Assembly: GCA_035999765.1 (NCBI GenBank)
Contig: CP108521.1
Span: forward strand, 2,914,001 to 2,978,000
Source: Streptomyces sp. NBC_01231
GTDB taxonomy: Bacteria; Actinomycetota; Actinomycetes; Streptomycetales; Streptomycetaceae
DNA length: 64,000 nt
Direction: 5' to 3'
Part shown: positions 36,101-43,388 of the stretch, in pieces
Layout of the letters: the number at the start of each line of letters is the position of its first letter
Numbering within the stretch: position 1 is the first letter of the stretch
Made by a program: the position numbers and the translations under genes
The notes under the pieces: model-generated
What the model was told of the DNA's origin: nothing
The model's database searches: none
The model's input: only the letters and a program-made list of their open reading frames with translations

Positions 36101-38158
36101 GAGAATCTCCGCCTGCTTCACCGAGTCGATCCCCAGATCCGCCTCCAGATCCAGATCCGCCTCCAACAGATCAGCCGGATAACCCGTCTTGGCCTCCGCC
36201 ACCTCCCACACCACACGCTCCGCCTCGGCCAACTCCTCGGCCGTCGCCTCGGCGGGCTCTTCCGGTACGGGGGTGTCCTGTACGGATGTTGCCGCTACGG
36301 ATGTTGCCGCGGGCTTTTCCTGGGCCGGTGCCGTCCGTGCGGGTGCTGCCGGGGCGGGCCGGGTCGCGGCCTGGAGGTCGGCGACGAACCCGGCGATCCG
36401 GCTGAGGGTGTTCAGCGACGAGGAGTCCACGTCCTCCACCACCGGAAGGCCAAGCACCTCCCGCACCTCACCGAGGATCTCGGCCTGCTTCACCGAGTCG
36501 ATCCCCAGATCCGCCTCCAGATCCAGATCCGCCTCCAACAGATCGGCCGGATAACCCGTCTTGGCCTCCGCCACCTCCCACACCACACGCTCCGCCTCGG
36601 CCAACTCCTCGGCCGTCGCCTCGGCGGGCTCTTCCGGTACGGGGGTGTCCTGTACGGATGGTGCCGGTACGGGTGTTTCCCGGGCCGTGGCGGGCTCGGG
36701 CCCCGCGGCGGTCTCCCGTGCCGTCGCGGCAGGGGTGCCGGTGCCACGGGAGGCGTCCGCGAGCTGGTCGAGCAGGTGGCCGAGCGGGGCGTCCGCCTCG
36801 GTGGAGACGGTCGTGTCCGTCAGGCCCAGATGCGCGGCGAGCGCGGCCGCCAGCTCCTCGCGGACCCGGGTGCTCAGCCCGAGGCCCGCGCCCATCAGTT
36901 GGGCGGGGTCGAGAAGTCGTACCGGATAACCGGTGTAGCGGGCGGCGACCTTGAGGAGGTCCTCGCGCAGTTGCGCGGTGGTCGGGGCGCTGTCGGCGGC
37001 CGGCTCCCGCGCGGCGGGGGTCTGCTCCTCGGTCTCGGCGCCGGTCAGTCCGTGCACCTCGGCGAAGGCGGTGAAGCGGCGCATGCTCTCCACCGCGCCC
37101 AGCGACTGGATGTTGGTCGGGGTGACCAGGGCTTCCTTGTCGGAACCGGCGAGGATCCGCTCGGTCAGCCCGGACAGGATCGACTTGGGGCCCACCTCGA
37201 CGAAGCTGTTGTGGCCGTCCGCGTGCAGCCGGCCGACCAGGTCCTGGAAGCTGAACGGCGTGACCAGCTGGCGGGCGAGCAGCAGCGGCAGGTCCTGGAC
37301 GTCCTGCTCGGTGTAGTAGTCGCCGATCACCGTGGACAGCACGGGGACCTTCGGGGCGTGCCAGTCGAGCGCGGCGAGGGTGCGCTCCAGATGCGGTACG
37401 GCCTCCTCCAGCAGGTCGGAGTGGAAGCCGTGCGAGACCCTGAGCCGGGTGGCCTTGATACCGCGTTCGAGGCACAGCGCGGCGGCCCTGTCGATGGCCT
37501 CGGAGTCGCCCGAAAGCACGGTCTGGTCAGGCGAGTTGACCAGGCTCTGGACGAGGTAGCCGCCCTGGCCCCCGCGCAGCAACAGCAGCAGCCGGGAGAG
37601 CTGTTCGCGGCTGCGGTCGCTGTCGGTCTGCAGGCTGAGCATGCCGCCGCGCCGGGCCTCGGGGATGACCTTGACGGCCAGGCCCCGCCCGTACACCGCG
37701 CGGACGCCGTCCTCCAGTGAGAGCGCCCCGGCCGCGACGAGGGCGCTGATCTCGCCCAGGCTGTGCCCGATGTGGGTCTCGGCGGTGACGCCCTGACTCT
37801 CCAGCAGCCGGTGCGCGACCATGCTGCCGGCGAAGATCGCGGGCTGCATGACGACCGGGTCCTGGAGCTCCTTCGCCGGGTCGTTGCCGCCGGAGCTGAA
37901 CATCCGGCTGGTCAGGGTGTGCCCGGCCAGGGAGCGGTAGGTCTCGTCGATCCGCTCGAACGTCTCCGCGGCGACCGGGTTCTCGGCGGCGAGGTCGGCG
38001 AACATGTCGGGGTACTGCGCCCCGTGGCCGGGGAACAGGAAGGCGGTGCGCAGGTCGACACCCGTGGTGCCCAGATAGACACCCTGGGCCTGAAGGGCCC
38101 GTCGGCTGGCGGCGGAGACCTTCTCCCCGCTGCGGGCTTCGGTCGGTGTGATCGTCAC
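33143..38158 (-). CDS. Iterative PUFA-synthase-like protein: AT-(dead ACP)-ACP-ACP-KR-DH
   Basis: The 1671-aa product has these domains in order. An acyltransferase (about 37-340) has nucleophile Ser133 in GHSLGE and VSHGFHS at 241-247. A degenerate ACP-like unit (about 400-450) follows. Two tandem ACPs carry Ser555 and Ser679 in LGIDSVK. A PUFA-type ketoreductase (about 780-1300) has FSGGSRGIT cofactor loop and Tyr1225. A hot-dog dehydratase region starts with His1374 in DDHRVKGAGTFPG. VSHGFHS resembles the malonyl-type HAFH site, so malonyl-CoA is likely. There is no KS, supplied by the next gene, and no enoylreductase or thioesterase. The product chain should be at least partly unsaturated and leave through the alpha-oxoamine synthase. 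GTG start at 38158. Confidence 0.92.
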   Translation of the reverse strand: MTITPTEARSGEKVSAASRRALQAQGVYLGTTGVDLRTAFLFPGHGAQYPDMFADLAAENPVAAETFERIDETYRSLAGHTLTSRMFSSGGNDPAKELQDPVVMQPAIFAGSMVAHRLLESQGVTAETHIGHSLGEISALVAAGALSLEDGVRAVYGRGLAVKVIPEARRGGMLSLQTDSDRSREQLSRLLLLLRGGQGGYLVQSLVNSPDQTVLSGDSEAIDRAAALCLERGIKATRLRVSHGFHSDLLEEAVPHLERTLAALDWHAPKVPVLSTVIGDYYTEQDVQDLPLLLARQLVTPFSFQDLVGRLHADGHNSFVEVGPKSILSGLTERILAGSDKEALVTPTNIQSLGAVESMRRFTAFAEVHGLTGAETEEQTPAAREPAADSAPTTAQLREDLLKVAARYTGYPVRLLDPAQLMGAGLGLSTRVREELAAALAAHLGLTDTTVSTEADAPLGHLLDQLADASRGTGTPAATARETAAGPEPATARETPVPAPSVQDTPVPEEPAEATAEELAEAERVVWEVAEAKTGYPADLLEADLDLEADLGIDSVKQAEILGEVREVLGLPVVEDVDSSSLNTLSRIAGFVADLQAATRPAPAAPARTAPAQEKPAATSVAATSVQDTPVPEEPAEATAEELAEAERVVWEVAEAKTGYPADLLEADLDLEADLGIDSVKQAEILGEVREVLGLPVVEDVDSSSLNTLNRIAEFVAGLQAATGRSPRGGGTSGTGGDGSDDSHIPEAAPARPVLPPVLERTIDRIAGRYVPLAVESPLDHPDATPFSLDGKAVVVITGQDTALAREVLPRLTERGARPYVVAPDGAGPIRSSASTGLDEWPTARADFTDPHSLARALATARPDSGVQVVVNLHPYGPGPDPVAATTSFDRPAADWSSAADQHFTVNLLAAKAYFADLAQAGGDGGYFAATAVGGVFGLESDGAMDPLGGLTAGFAKSLDLELPDTRVKVVDFTEGDAADAAVLLLAEITTDAEPTVEVGHLRGLRKIVQVVPHEITTNERQQPLRLDPGSVVVFSGGSRGITYECAKELARLEGVRVVILGRTRPAKGTEDWMALDDEAFARLGKGWFPQAKKKDPAITPVEAKKQFAALANARELYRNIEELHAINPLSVYEVCDVSDGEQVIAAIDSVRQRYGRIDGVVHAAGLDSVATVPKKSLDHARHVVRVKADGSHHLWHAVKHDQLKFFGFFGSFLGRFGMDGQVDYTAGADLVSKLSALLARRNPDMRVFTLCWTGWADVGMAATEAVRRVQEEVRGLRYLGVEEGVQHFAREVFQGGDDPEVLVFGEIGKNSYGGQDASMDATHTEVAVPVGPDGSVRDRFELPLLDRVLEVTDTRVRAVKRLDPRADRYLDDHRVKGAGTFPGVLHIEGQVQASGLLVPGHTVVAAENIEFLKFVKHLPNFPLDLRFEAELEADAERTDEERADGTRRVRAEIRSDLVTADGRVLEADRVHSRGTYVFAPQAPQAPQSQQPGAAPAPDPELAELLEKSTELDIDRFYERAARQITFGPRFRQVRRIGFVGDIEDGRMVSEIVVDAGRGLFSAAPTPRLRTLPIVIDNAWRSTLLWAYHHLGSHVVPVSIAAMRFHRVPLPGETVHTDSTVAPVGPDQGGKPGDLRISTRILDAAGHPLCEIQDLVVTQVGRDEGDTGLLD
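36041..36660 (-). repeat. Near-identical duplicated ACP-coding segments
   Basis: The segments 36041-36288 and 36413-36660 are offset by exactly 372 bases (124 codons) and differ at only a few positions. Each encodes one ACP with the linker before it, including PVPEEPAEATAEELAEAE. The near identity at the DNA level, silent sites included, indicates recent duplication or ongoing gene conversion. A third, more distant unit lies upstream in the protein (residues 400-450) and lacks the modified Ser. Confidence 0.95.
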
Positions 38159-38174
38159 TTTTCTCTACGTCCCC

Positions 38175-39365
38175 TCAGGCCAGTACGTTGTGCCGCCGGG
38201 CGGCGTCAGCGAGCAGTTCGACGGCGCGGTCCACGTCCTCGGTGGTCATGGCGGCGGTGACGGTCGCCCGGAAGCGGGCACGGCCCTTGGGCACGGCCGG
38301 GAAGATCGCGCCGGAGATGTAGAGGCCGTCCTCCACCAGTTCCTTGGACATGCGCAGCGCGGCGATGTCGTCACCGACGAGGATCGGGATGACGGGCGTG
38401 ACACTGCCCAGCACCTCGAAGCCGGCGCGGATGAGTCCGGAGCGGAAGCGCATGGTGTTCTCCCAGAGCTTCTCGGTGCGCCACGGCTCGCGGCGCATCA
38501 GCTCCAGGGCCTTGAGCACGCCGGCCACGGTCGGCGCGGGCAGGCTCGCGTTGAACATGTAGGCGTGCGCCGAGTGGCGCAGGAACTCGACGATGTCGTG
38601 GCTGGCGGTGACGAATCCGCCCACCCCGCCGAGGGTCTTGCTGAAGGTGCCCATCGTGATGTCGGGGATGATCCCGTAGTGCTCCCCGGCGCCCCGGCCG
38701 TTCTCGCCGAGGAAGCCGGTGCCGTGGGCCTCGTCGACCATCAGCATCGCGCCGTACTGCTCGGTGAGCCGGTGGATGTCGTCCAGCGGCGCGATCTCGC
38801 CGTCCATGGAGTAGACGCCGTCGACGACGACGAACTTCTTCTTGGCGTCGGCGTTGCGCTTGAGGACGTACTCCAGTTTCTCCATGGAGTTGTGGGCGAA
38901 GATCTTCACGGCGCCCTCGGCCAGCCGGCAGCCGTCGAGGATGCTCATGTGGTTGATCTGGTCCGTGATGACGATCGTGTCGCTGTCGCACAGCGCGGAG
39001 ATCGTGCCGAGGTTGGCCATGTATCCCGAGCTGTAGGTGATGGCCGCCTCGGTGCCCATCCACTCGGCGAGCTTCTCCTCCAGCTCCAGGTGGAGCACGG
39101 TGGTGCCGTTGTTCAGGCGGGCACCGCAGGCTCCCGAACCGTAGGTGTCCAGGGCGTCCTTGACCGCCTTGTTGATCTCCGGGTGTCCGGCCAGACCGAG
39201 GTAGTTGCCGCTGGTCAGCATGATGACCTCGCGGTGGTCTATCTCCGACCGGCCGCCGGGAGCGGCGGTGAAGGGCATTTCGAAGGTGTAGAAGCCGCTG
39301 TCCTTGAGGTCCCGGATCCGGTCGTTGACGGACGCGAGGGTCCGGGCGTACTCATCCGTGATCAT
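38175..39365 (-). CDS. Alpha-oxoamine synthase (PLP-dependent, AONS/SPT/KBL family)
   Basis: The 396-aa product has the fold-type I PLP motifs: SGNYLGLAGHP (about 52-62), NHMSILDG with His139 stacking on the cofactor, DEAHGTG (Asp211, His214) and the Schiff-base Lys243 in GTFSKTLGG. Members condense an amino acid with an acyl thioester and release CO2, giving an alpha-aminoketone. Named cases are 8-amino-7-oxononanoate synthase, serine palmitoyltransferase and 2-amino-3-ketobutyrate ligase. As first gene of the lipid operon it probably off-loads the chain from the downstream ACPs onto an amino acid (Ser, Ala or Gly). GAGGGG lies upstream of the ATG. Confidence 0.93.
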   Translation of the reverse strand: MITDEYARTLASVNDRIRDLKDSGFYTFEMPFTAAPGGRSEIDHREVIMLTSGNYLGLAGHPEINKAVKDALDTYGSGACGARLNNGTTVLHLELEEKLAEWMGTEAAITYSSGYMANLGTISALCDSDTIVITDQINHMSILDGCRLAEGAVKIFAHNSMEKLEYVLKRNADAKKKFVVVDGVYSMDGEIAPLDDIHRLTEQYGAMLMVDEAHGTGFLGENGRGAGEHYGIIPDITMGTFSKTLGGVGGFVTASHDIVEFLRHSAHAYMFNASLPAPTVAGVLKALELMRREPWRTEKLWENTMRFRSGLIRAGFEVLGSVTPVIPILVGDDIAALRMSKELVEDGLYISGAIFPAVPKGRARFRATVTAAMTTEDVDRAVELLADAARRHNVLA

Positions 39366-39612
39366 TAGTGATTTCCCCTCTCGGTGCGTCGCGCACCACC
39401 TCCGGCGAGCCGGACGGGCGGGGCGACCGTCACCCGACAGAGGGCGCGAATCGGTGTGCGGATACCGGCCATACGCGCCGTTTCGCTCCCACCCGCCGGG
39501 CCGCTACCCCGGATGCAGAGCCCGGCGACCAGGGGTCCAGTGGCCTGCGACCCGACTGTGGGACACAGGAGTCCAACAGGTCCCTACGGGGAGGACCGAA
39601 GGAGGTTTCGAC
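39366..39612. promoter_or_regulatory. Divergent promoter region, alpha-oxoamine synthase versus sigma factor
   Basis: This 247-base gap must drive the long minus-strand lipid operon and the plus-strand sigma-factor/exporter pair. GAAGGAGGT at 39599-39606 is a very strong ribosome site for the sigma-factor gene. GAGAGGGGA near 39375-39383 (minus strand) serves the synthase. Promoter hexamers could not be fixed by eye. Confidence 0.5.
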
Positions 39613-40188
39613 GTGGCCGGTACGACCGTCCGGGTTCAAGTGCCCGAGTCCGCCGTTCAGTTGGTGGAAGCCTGCCGCGCGGGCGACCAGGCGGCCTGGG
39701 GGCGCCTCATCCAGAGGTACCGCCCGATCGTCTGGACGGTCGCCCGTTCGCACGGGCTGCGCCCCGCCGACTGCGAGGACGTCTGCCAGGTCACCTGGCT
39801 GCGCGTCATCGAGAACGTCGGCGCGCTCAACGACCCGTCCAGGCTCGGCGCCTGGATCGTCACCACGGCCCGCCGTGAGGCGCTCAAGGTGTCGGGCAAC
39901 GGCGTCAAGTACCACCTGGTCGACGACCTCTCGGAGTTCACCCATGAGACCGGGCACCACCAGGCCACCCCGGAGGAGACCGTCCTCAGCAGGGCGGAAG
40001 GCGATCTCGCCCGGAGGGCCATCCGGCATCTGCCGGCTCAGCACCAGGAACTGCTGGGATTGCTGCTCCGCGATCCCCCCATGAGCTACGACGCGATCAG
40101 CGCGGCCCTCGCCATGCCGCGCGGCTCCATAGGCCCCACCCGCAACCGCATTCTCCGGCAAGCCAGGGATTTCCTGCGCGACATGTGA
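39613..40188 (+). CDS. RNA polymerase sigma-70 family (ECF-like) sigma factor
   Basis: The 191-aa product has a region 2 (about 15-85: LVEACRAGDQAAWGRLIQRYRPIVWTVAR, then DCEDVCQVTWLRVIENVGAL) and a region 4 helix-turn-helix (LPAQHQELLGLLLRDPPMSYDAISAALAMPRGSIGPTRNRIL). No adjacent anti-sigma gene is visible. GTG 39613 is chosen because GAAGGAGGT lies seven bases before it. It is followed after 11 bases by an exporter gene, forming an operon. It may direct transcription of the exporter or of the biosynthetic genes. Confidence 0.88.
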   Translation: MAGTTVRVQVPESAVQLVEACRAGDQAAWGRLIQRYRPIVWTVARSHGLRPADCEDVCQVTWLRVIENVGALNDPSRLGAWIVTTARREALKVSGNGVKYHLVDDLSEFTHETGHHQATPEETVLSRAEGDLARRAIRHLPAQHQELLGLLLRDPPMSYDAISAALAMPRGSIGPTRNRILRQARDFLRDM

Positions 40189-40199
40189 GAGGACGAACC

Positions 40200-41684
40200 A
40201 TGAGTGCCCAGACACAGGGCCATCCCGTCCGTACTTTCGTCATCGCCGCCGTGGCGATGTTCATCACCTCCCTCGACAACCTCGTCGTCACCACCGCGCT
40301 GCCCGCGATCCGTGACGACCTGAACGCCGGGCTCGACGAACTGGAGTGGACGGTCAACGCGTTCACCCTGACGTTCGCCGTCTTCCTGATGACGGGCTCC
40401 GCACTGGGCGACCGCTTCGGCCGTCGTCGACTGTTCATGATCGGTACCGCGATCTTCACCCTGGCCTCGGCCGGGGCCGCGATGTCGGACACCGCGAACG
40501 AGCTGATCCTCGCGCGCGCCGTCCAGGGCATCGGCGGAGCGATCGTGGTCCCGCTGACCCTGACCCTGCTCTCCGCGGCGGTACCGCCCGCCAAGCGCGG
40601 TGCGGCACTGGGTGCCTGGGGCGCGGTCGCCGGTCTCGCGATCGCGCTCGGCCCGGTGGTCGGCGGCGCGATCGTGGAGGGCGCGTCCTGGCAGTGGATC
40701 TTCTGGGTCAACGTGCCGCTCGGTCTCGTCCTGCTCCCCCTGTCCAAGGTCTGGCTGGCCGAGAGCCGGGGTGCCAGCGCCAAGCTCGACCTGGTCGGAA
40801 CGGCTCTGCTCAGCGTCGGTCTGTTCGGTGTGGTGCTGGGCCTGGTCCGCGGTGGCGCCATCGGCTGGACCTCGGGTGAGGTGCTGGCCGGCTTCATCGC
40901 GGGCGGCGCGCTGATCCTCGCCTTCCTGGCCTGGGAGAACCGTGTCGAGCACCCGATGATGCCGCTGGGCCTGTTCCGCGGGCGGGCGTTCTCGATGACC
41001 AACCTGGCCTCGGTACTGATGTACTTCGGCATGTTCGGCGCGATCTTCCTGGTGGCCCAGTTCCTGCAGACCGCTCAGGGCTACTCCCCGCTGGAGGCGG
41101 GCCTGCGCACCCTCCCCTGGACGGCGATGCCGATGCTGGTCGCCCCGGTGGCGGGCGTGCTGTCGGACCGCCTCGGCGGCCGCAACATCCTCGCGATCGG
41201 CTTCGTCATCCAGTCCATCGGCCTCGGCTGGTTCGCCCTGGTCGCCACCCCGACGGTCGGCTACGGGTCGCTCGTGGCCCCGTTCGCCATCCTCGGCGTA
41301 GGCATGTCGCTCTTCTACGCCCCGGTCGTCAACATGGTCTTCTCCTCGGTCCGCCGCGACCAGGAGGGCATCGCGTCCGGCGTGAACAACGCGGGCCGCG
41401 AACTGGGCGGCGTCCTGGGCGTTGCGGTCCTGGCGGCGGTGTTCGCGGCACAGGGCGGCTACGAGACCCCGCAGCACTTCGTGGACGGCATGATCCCGGC
41501 GGTGTGGGTGGGGGCGGCGGTGGTCCTTGCCGCGGCGGTGGCCTCGATGCTGATCCCGGGCGGGCTTCGCCCGGTGGGTGCGGCGGCGGAGGCGGAGGAA
41601 GCCGCGGCTGCGGCCGCGGCGGCCGACGCACAGCCGGCCGTCCAGGAGACCGGCAAGGCGTCGCAGGTCACGGTGGCGTCCTGA
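40200..41684 (+). CDS. DHA2 (14-helix) MFS drug exporter, EmrB/QacA type
   Basis: The 494-aa product has the DHA2 pattern. Helix 1 contains the motif D1-like LDNLVVTTALPAI, then GDRFGRRRLFMIG (motif A) and GAWGAVAGLAIALGPVVGGAIVEGASWQWIFWVN (motif C region). About 14 helices follow and an Ala/Glu-rich C-terminal tail. It should export hydrophobic or amphipathic compounds by proton antiport. The operon with the sigma factor and the position at the edge of the cluster make it the best candidate for exporting the cluster product or giving self-protection. Confidence 0.92.
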   Translation: MSAQTQGHPVRTFVIAAVAMFITSLDNLVVTTALPAIRDDLNAGLDELEWTVNAFTLTFAVFLMTGSALGDRFGRRRLFMIGTAIFTLASAGAAMSDTANELILARAVQGIGGAIVVPLTLTLLSAAVPPAKRGAALGAWGAVAGLAIALGPVVGGAIVEGASWQWIFWVNVPLGLVLLPLSKVWLAESRGASAKLDLVGTALLSVGLFGVVLGLVRGGAIGWTSGEVLAGFIAGGALILAFLAWENRVEHPMMPLGLFRGRAFSMTNLASVLMYFGMFGAIFLVAQFLQTAQGYSPLEAGLRTLPWTAMPMLVAPVAGVLSDRLGGRNILAIGFVIQSIGLGWFALVATPTVGYGSLVAPFAILGVGMSLFYAPVVNMVFSSVRRDQEGIASGVNNAGRELGGVLGVAVLAAVFAAQGGYETPQHFVDGMIPAVWVGAAVVLAAAVASMLIPGGLRPVGAAAEAEEAAAAAAAADAQPAVQETGKASQVTVAS

Positions 41685-41830
41685 GCGGAGCCCCAAGCAA
41701 GGGGCGCGCGGCTCCCTGAGCCCCGCGCCCACCCGAGCCGGGCGGCCGGTCCACATCCCCCGGGACCGGCCGCCCACGCACACCCCGTGTTCCGAGCTTC
41801 CTGGCCCTGCCCCTGTTCCCAGCCCCGTTT

Positions 41831-41856
41831 CTTTCCAGCCTTTCCAGCCTTTCCAG
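41831..41856 (+). repeat. 9-bp tandem repeat upstream of the AccE-type gene
   Basis: The unit CTTTCCAGC occurs three times in tandem (41831-41856, last copy incomplete), just before the ribosome site GGAG at 41860-41863. It may affect expression of the small downstream gene or be neutral slippage. Confidence 0.8.
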
Positions 41857-41869
41857 ATCGGAGACTCCT

Positions 41870-42094
41870 GTGTCAGCAGACTCGATGTCCGTCGAAGAGA
41901 GCCTGTGGAAAGTCGTCTCGGGCTCGCCGACCCCGGAGGAACTGGCGGCCGTGACCGTGGTCCTCTCCATGCTCTTCCGTCAGGCCGAGACCGACGCGGC
42001 CCCCGCACCCGTCATCCCGCTCGCCCGCTGGAGGCACGCCACCGCCCCGCGCACGGCGGGTTCCTGGCGCGCGCCGGAGCGCATCGCTTCGTAG
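41870..42094 (+). CDS. accE: Acyl-CoA carboxylase epsilon subunit
   Basis: The 74-aa product carries the AccE core GSPTPEELAAVTVVLSML (residues 18-35) and the conserved C-terminal W...W pattern (LARWRHATAP, GSWRAPERI). In Streptomyces the epsilon subunit binds the beta chain and stimulates acyl-CoA carboxylase. GTG 41870 is preferred by spacing from GGAG; ATG 41885 is possible. It is physically apart from the beta-subunit gene (22901-24532) but within the same 15-42 kb locus, so it likely belongs to that enzyme. No biotin-carrier subunit is encoded in the window. Confidence 0.85.
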   Translation: MSADSMSVEESLWKVVSGSPTPEELAAVTVVLSMLFRQAETDAAPAPVIPLARWRHATAPRTAGSWRAPERIAS

Positions 42095-42202
42095 CGAGGT
42101 ACGCCGGTGGAGCTCCGTTGCTCCATCCGGTCTGGAAACTGGCCGGTCCCGGCCCGGGTCGCCCCCTCCAAGGGTCGCTCCCCGGGCCGGCCGGAACGTC
42201 GG

Positions 42203-42670
42203 CTACGACGCCTTCGGTCCCGGAGTCGCCGGCCCCACGCCGCGCAGCGACTGAACGGTCCCCCCGAGCTTGGCACGAAGCTTCTCCAGCACCTCCGGCT
42301 TGGCACCCACGGCCCACTGCGGGCCGACCAGGTACGTGCCCCCGTACACGGAGGCGGCATCAAGCCAGGTCAGCTTGAGCTTCTCCGCGGGGAACGTGGT
42401 GATGCGATAGTTCCCCTGCTTCGTCTTGCACTGCCCCTCGCGCAGTTCGTCCGCCTCGATACGGATCTCGGCCTTGCACCCGGTCAGCGCGGCGATGACC
42501 TCGACCTTCGCGGGAGCCACGACACCGGCGACGGGAGCGGAGGACCCTTCGGACGCCTTGGCATCCGCCGCCCCGTCCCCTTCGGCACCCCCGCACGCCG
42601 CGATCAGCGGCAGCAGAGCCAGACTCCCGACCAGCGCGGCACCCCGCGTCAGCAGACGGGCATGGTGCAC
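42203..42670 (-). CDS. Putative lipoprotein, hypothetical
   Basis: The product of about 155 aa starts with a signal peptide (RLLTRGAALVGSLALLPLIAACGG) with lipobox LIAAC, so it is probably lipid-anchored outside the membrane. The mature part has two Cys residues (TGCKAEIRIEADELREGQC), maybe a disulphide, then YRITTFPAEKLKLTWLDAASVYGGTYLVGPQWAVG. I do not recognise a family, but similar lipoproteins are common in Streptomyces. A GTG at 42670 is taken as start since it puts the basic region directly before the helix. The larger frame would add an unlikely N-terminus. Confidence 0.75.
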   Translation of the reverse strand: MHHARLLTRGAALVGSLALLPLIAACGGAEGDGAADAKASEGSSAPVAGVVAPAKVEVIAALTGCKAEIRIEADELREGQCKTKQGNYRITTFPAEKLKLTWLDAASVYGGTYLVGPQWAVGAKPEVLEKLRAKLGGTVQSLRGVGPATPGPKAS

Positions 42671-43388
42671 TGCGAGGCCGACCCGCCCTCGCTGCGACTG
42701 CTGTGGCACGTCCCTCTCCGTATCCGGTCGACACCGTCCCGGCCCGCACGAGCGGACGGGCATACGACTACGGAAGGGATACGGGCGCGCGGGGGCGAGC
42801 GTTCACCCACCTCGGACACCTCGGACGTCAGCAGGATCCGGCGGCGAAGGCCACGAACTCGGTCCGCTTCGCCCGACGGGTGCCAGACGGGTCGCGACGA
42901 CGGCGAGTACGGATCGAAGCGACCGGAGGCCGCGAAGTCACCCTGCCCGGCGTACCGACCGGCTTCACCGACCTGGACTCCCCTCTCCAAGCACCGCCAC
43001 GGCCCGACCGCGACCATCACCGTCGCCTTCGAGGGCCACTACTCCCGCTTCGTCGACATGGCGCAGCCCTGACGCGTCTCCTGCAGGGTCTCGACTTTCG
43101 TGGCCATCGCACGCCTGGTGCCGGATGGAAGTCGGATCCAACGTGGCGCGGAGACATACAGGTCGCGCCTGTACCTCGTTCGCGTTGAAACGCCGACGCT
43201 TGGAAGGCCAAGCGGCCACGCCGGGAACAGCCGGTCCGGCGGCGCGGTTGCATCGACCGGGGGACCGGCGCCGCACGGGCGGGCAACACGGAGACCACAA
43301 GGTCGTCCGCCCGACCATGATCCGGGCCCCATCGCGTACGCCCGCCGCGCACTCGGATCAAGACGTATTTCTGCAGGAGGACTGTTTC
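42671..43388. other. Gene-poor stretch with helicase debris
   Basis: Apart from the dnaB remnant (42910-43072), no intact gene is seen in this stretch. The long plus-strand frames have poor codon bias. GCTTGG-AAGG-CCAAGC near 43198-43213 forms a short hairpin. GCAGGAGGA at 43371-43379 is the ribosome site of the deacetylase gene. The region appears to be remodelled DNA. Confidence 0.5.
42910..43072 (+). pseudogene. Collapsed dnaB (replicative helicase) remnant
   Basis: Two pieces of a replicative helicase are joined here. Positions about 42916-42981 encode IEATGGREVTLPGVPTGFTD, matching the linker and start of the DnaB RecA domain (G-V-P-T-G-F-T-D-L-D). From about 42989 to the stop at 43070-43072, in a different frame, comes KHRHGPTATITVAFEGHYSR and FVDMAQP, matching the DnaB C-terminus. 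About 230 codons, Walker motifs included, are missing between them. No intact dnaB is nearby. It is a fossil, likely of an element-borne or duplicated helicase gene. Confidence 0.8.

Noticed and set aside
36041..36660. Repeat pair considered as a CRISPR-like array
   Set aside because: There are only two 248-base units that encode ACP domains in frame; no short spaced repeats or cas genes.
33695..37720. Plus-strand frame of 1341 codons antisense to the PKS gene
   Set aside because: High-GC genomes give long antisense frames; no domains are seen and the minus strand encodes the full PKS.
42703..43188. Plus-strand frame of 161 codons as an intact gene
   Set aside because: Only the short DnaB-like parts make sense and they are in two frames; the rest has no protein character.
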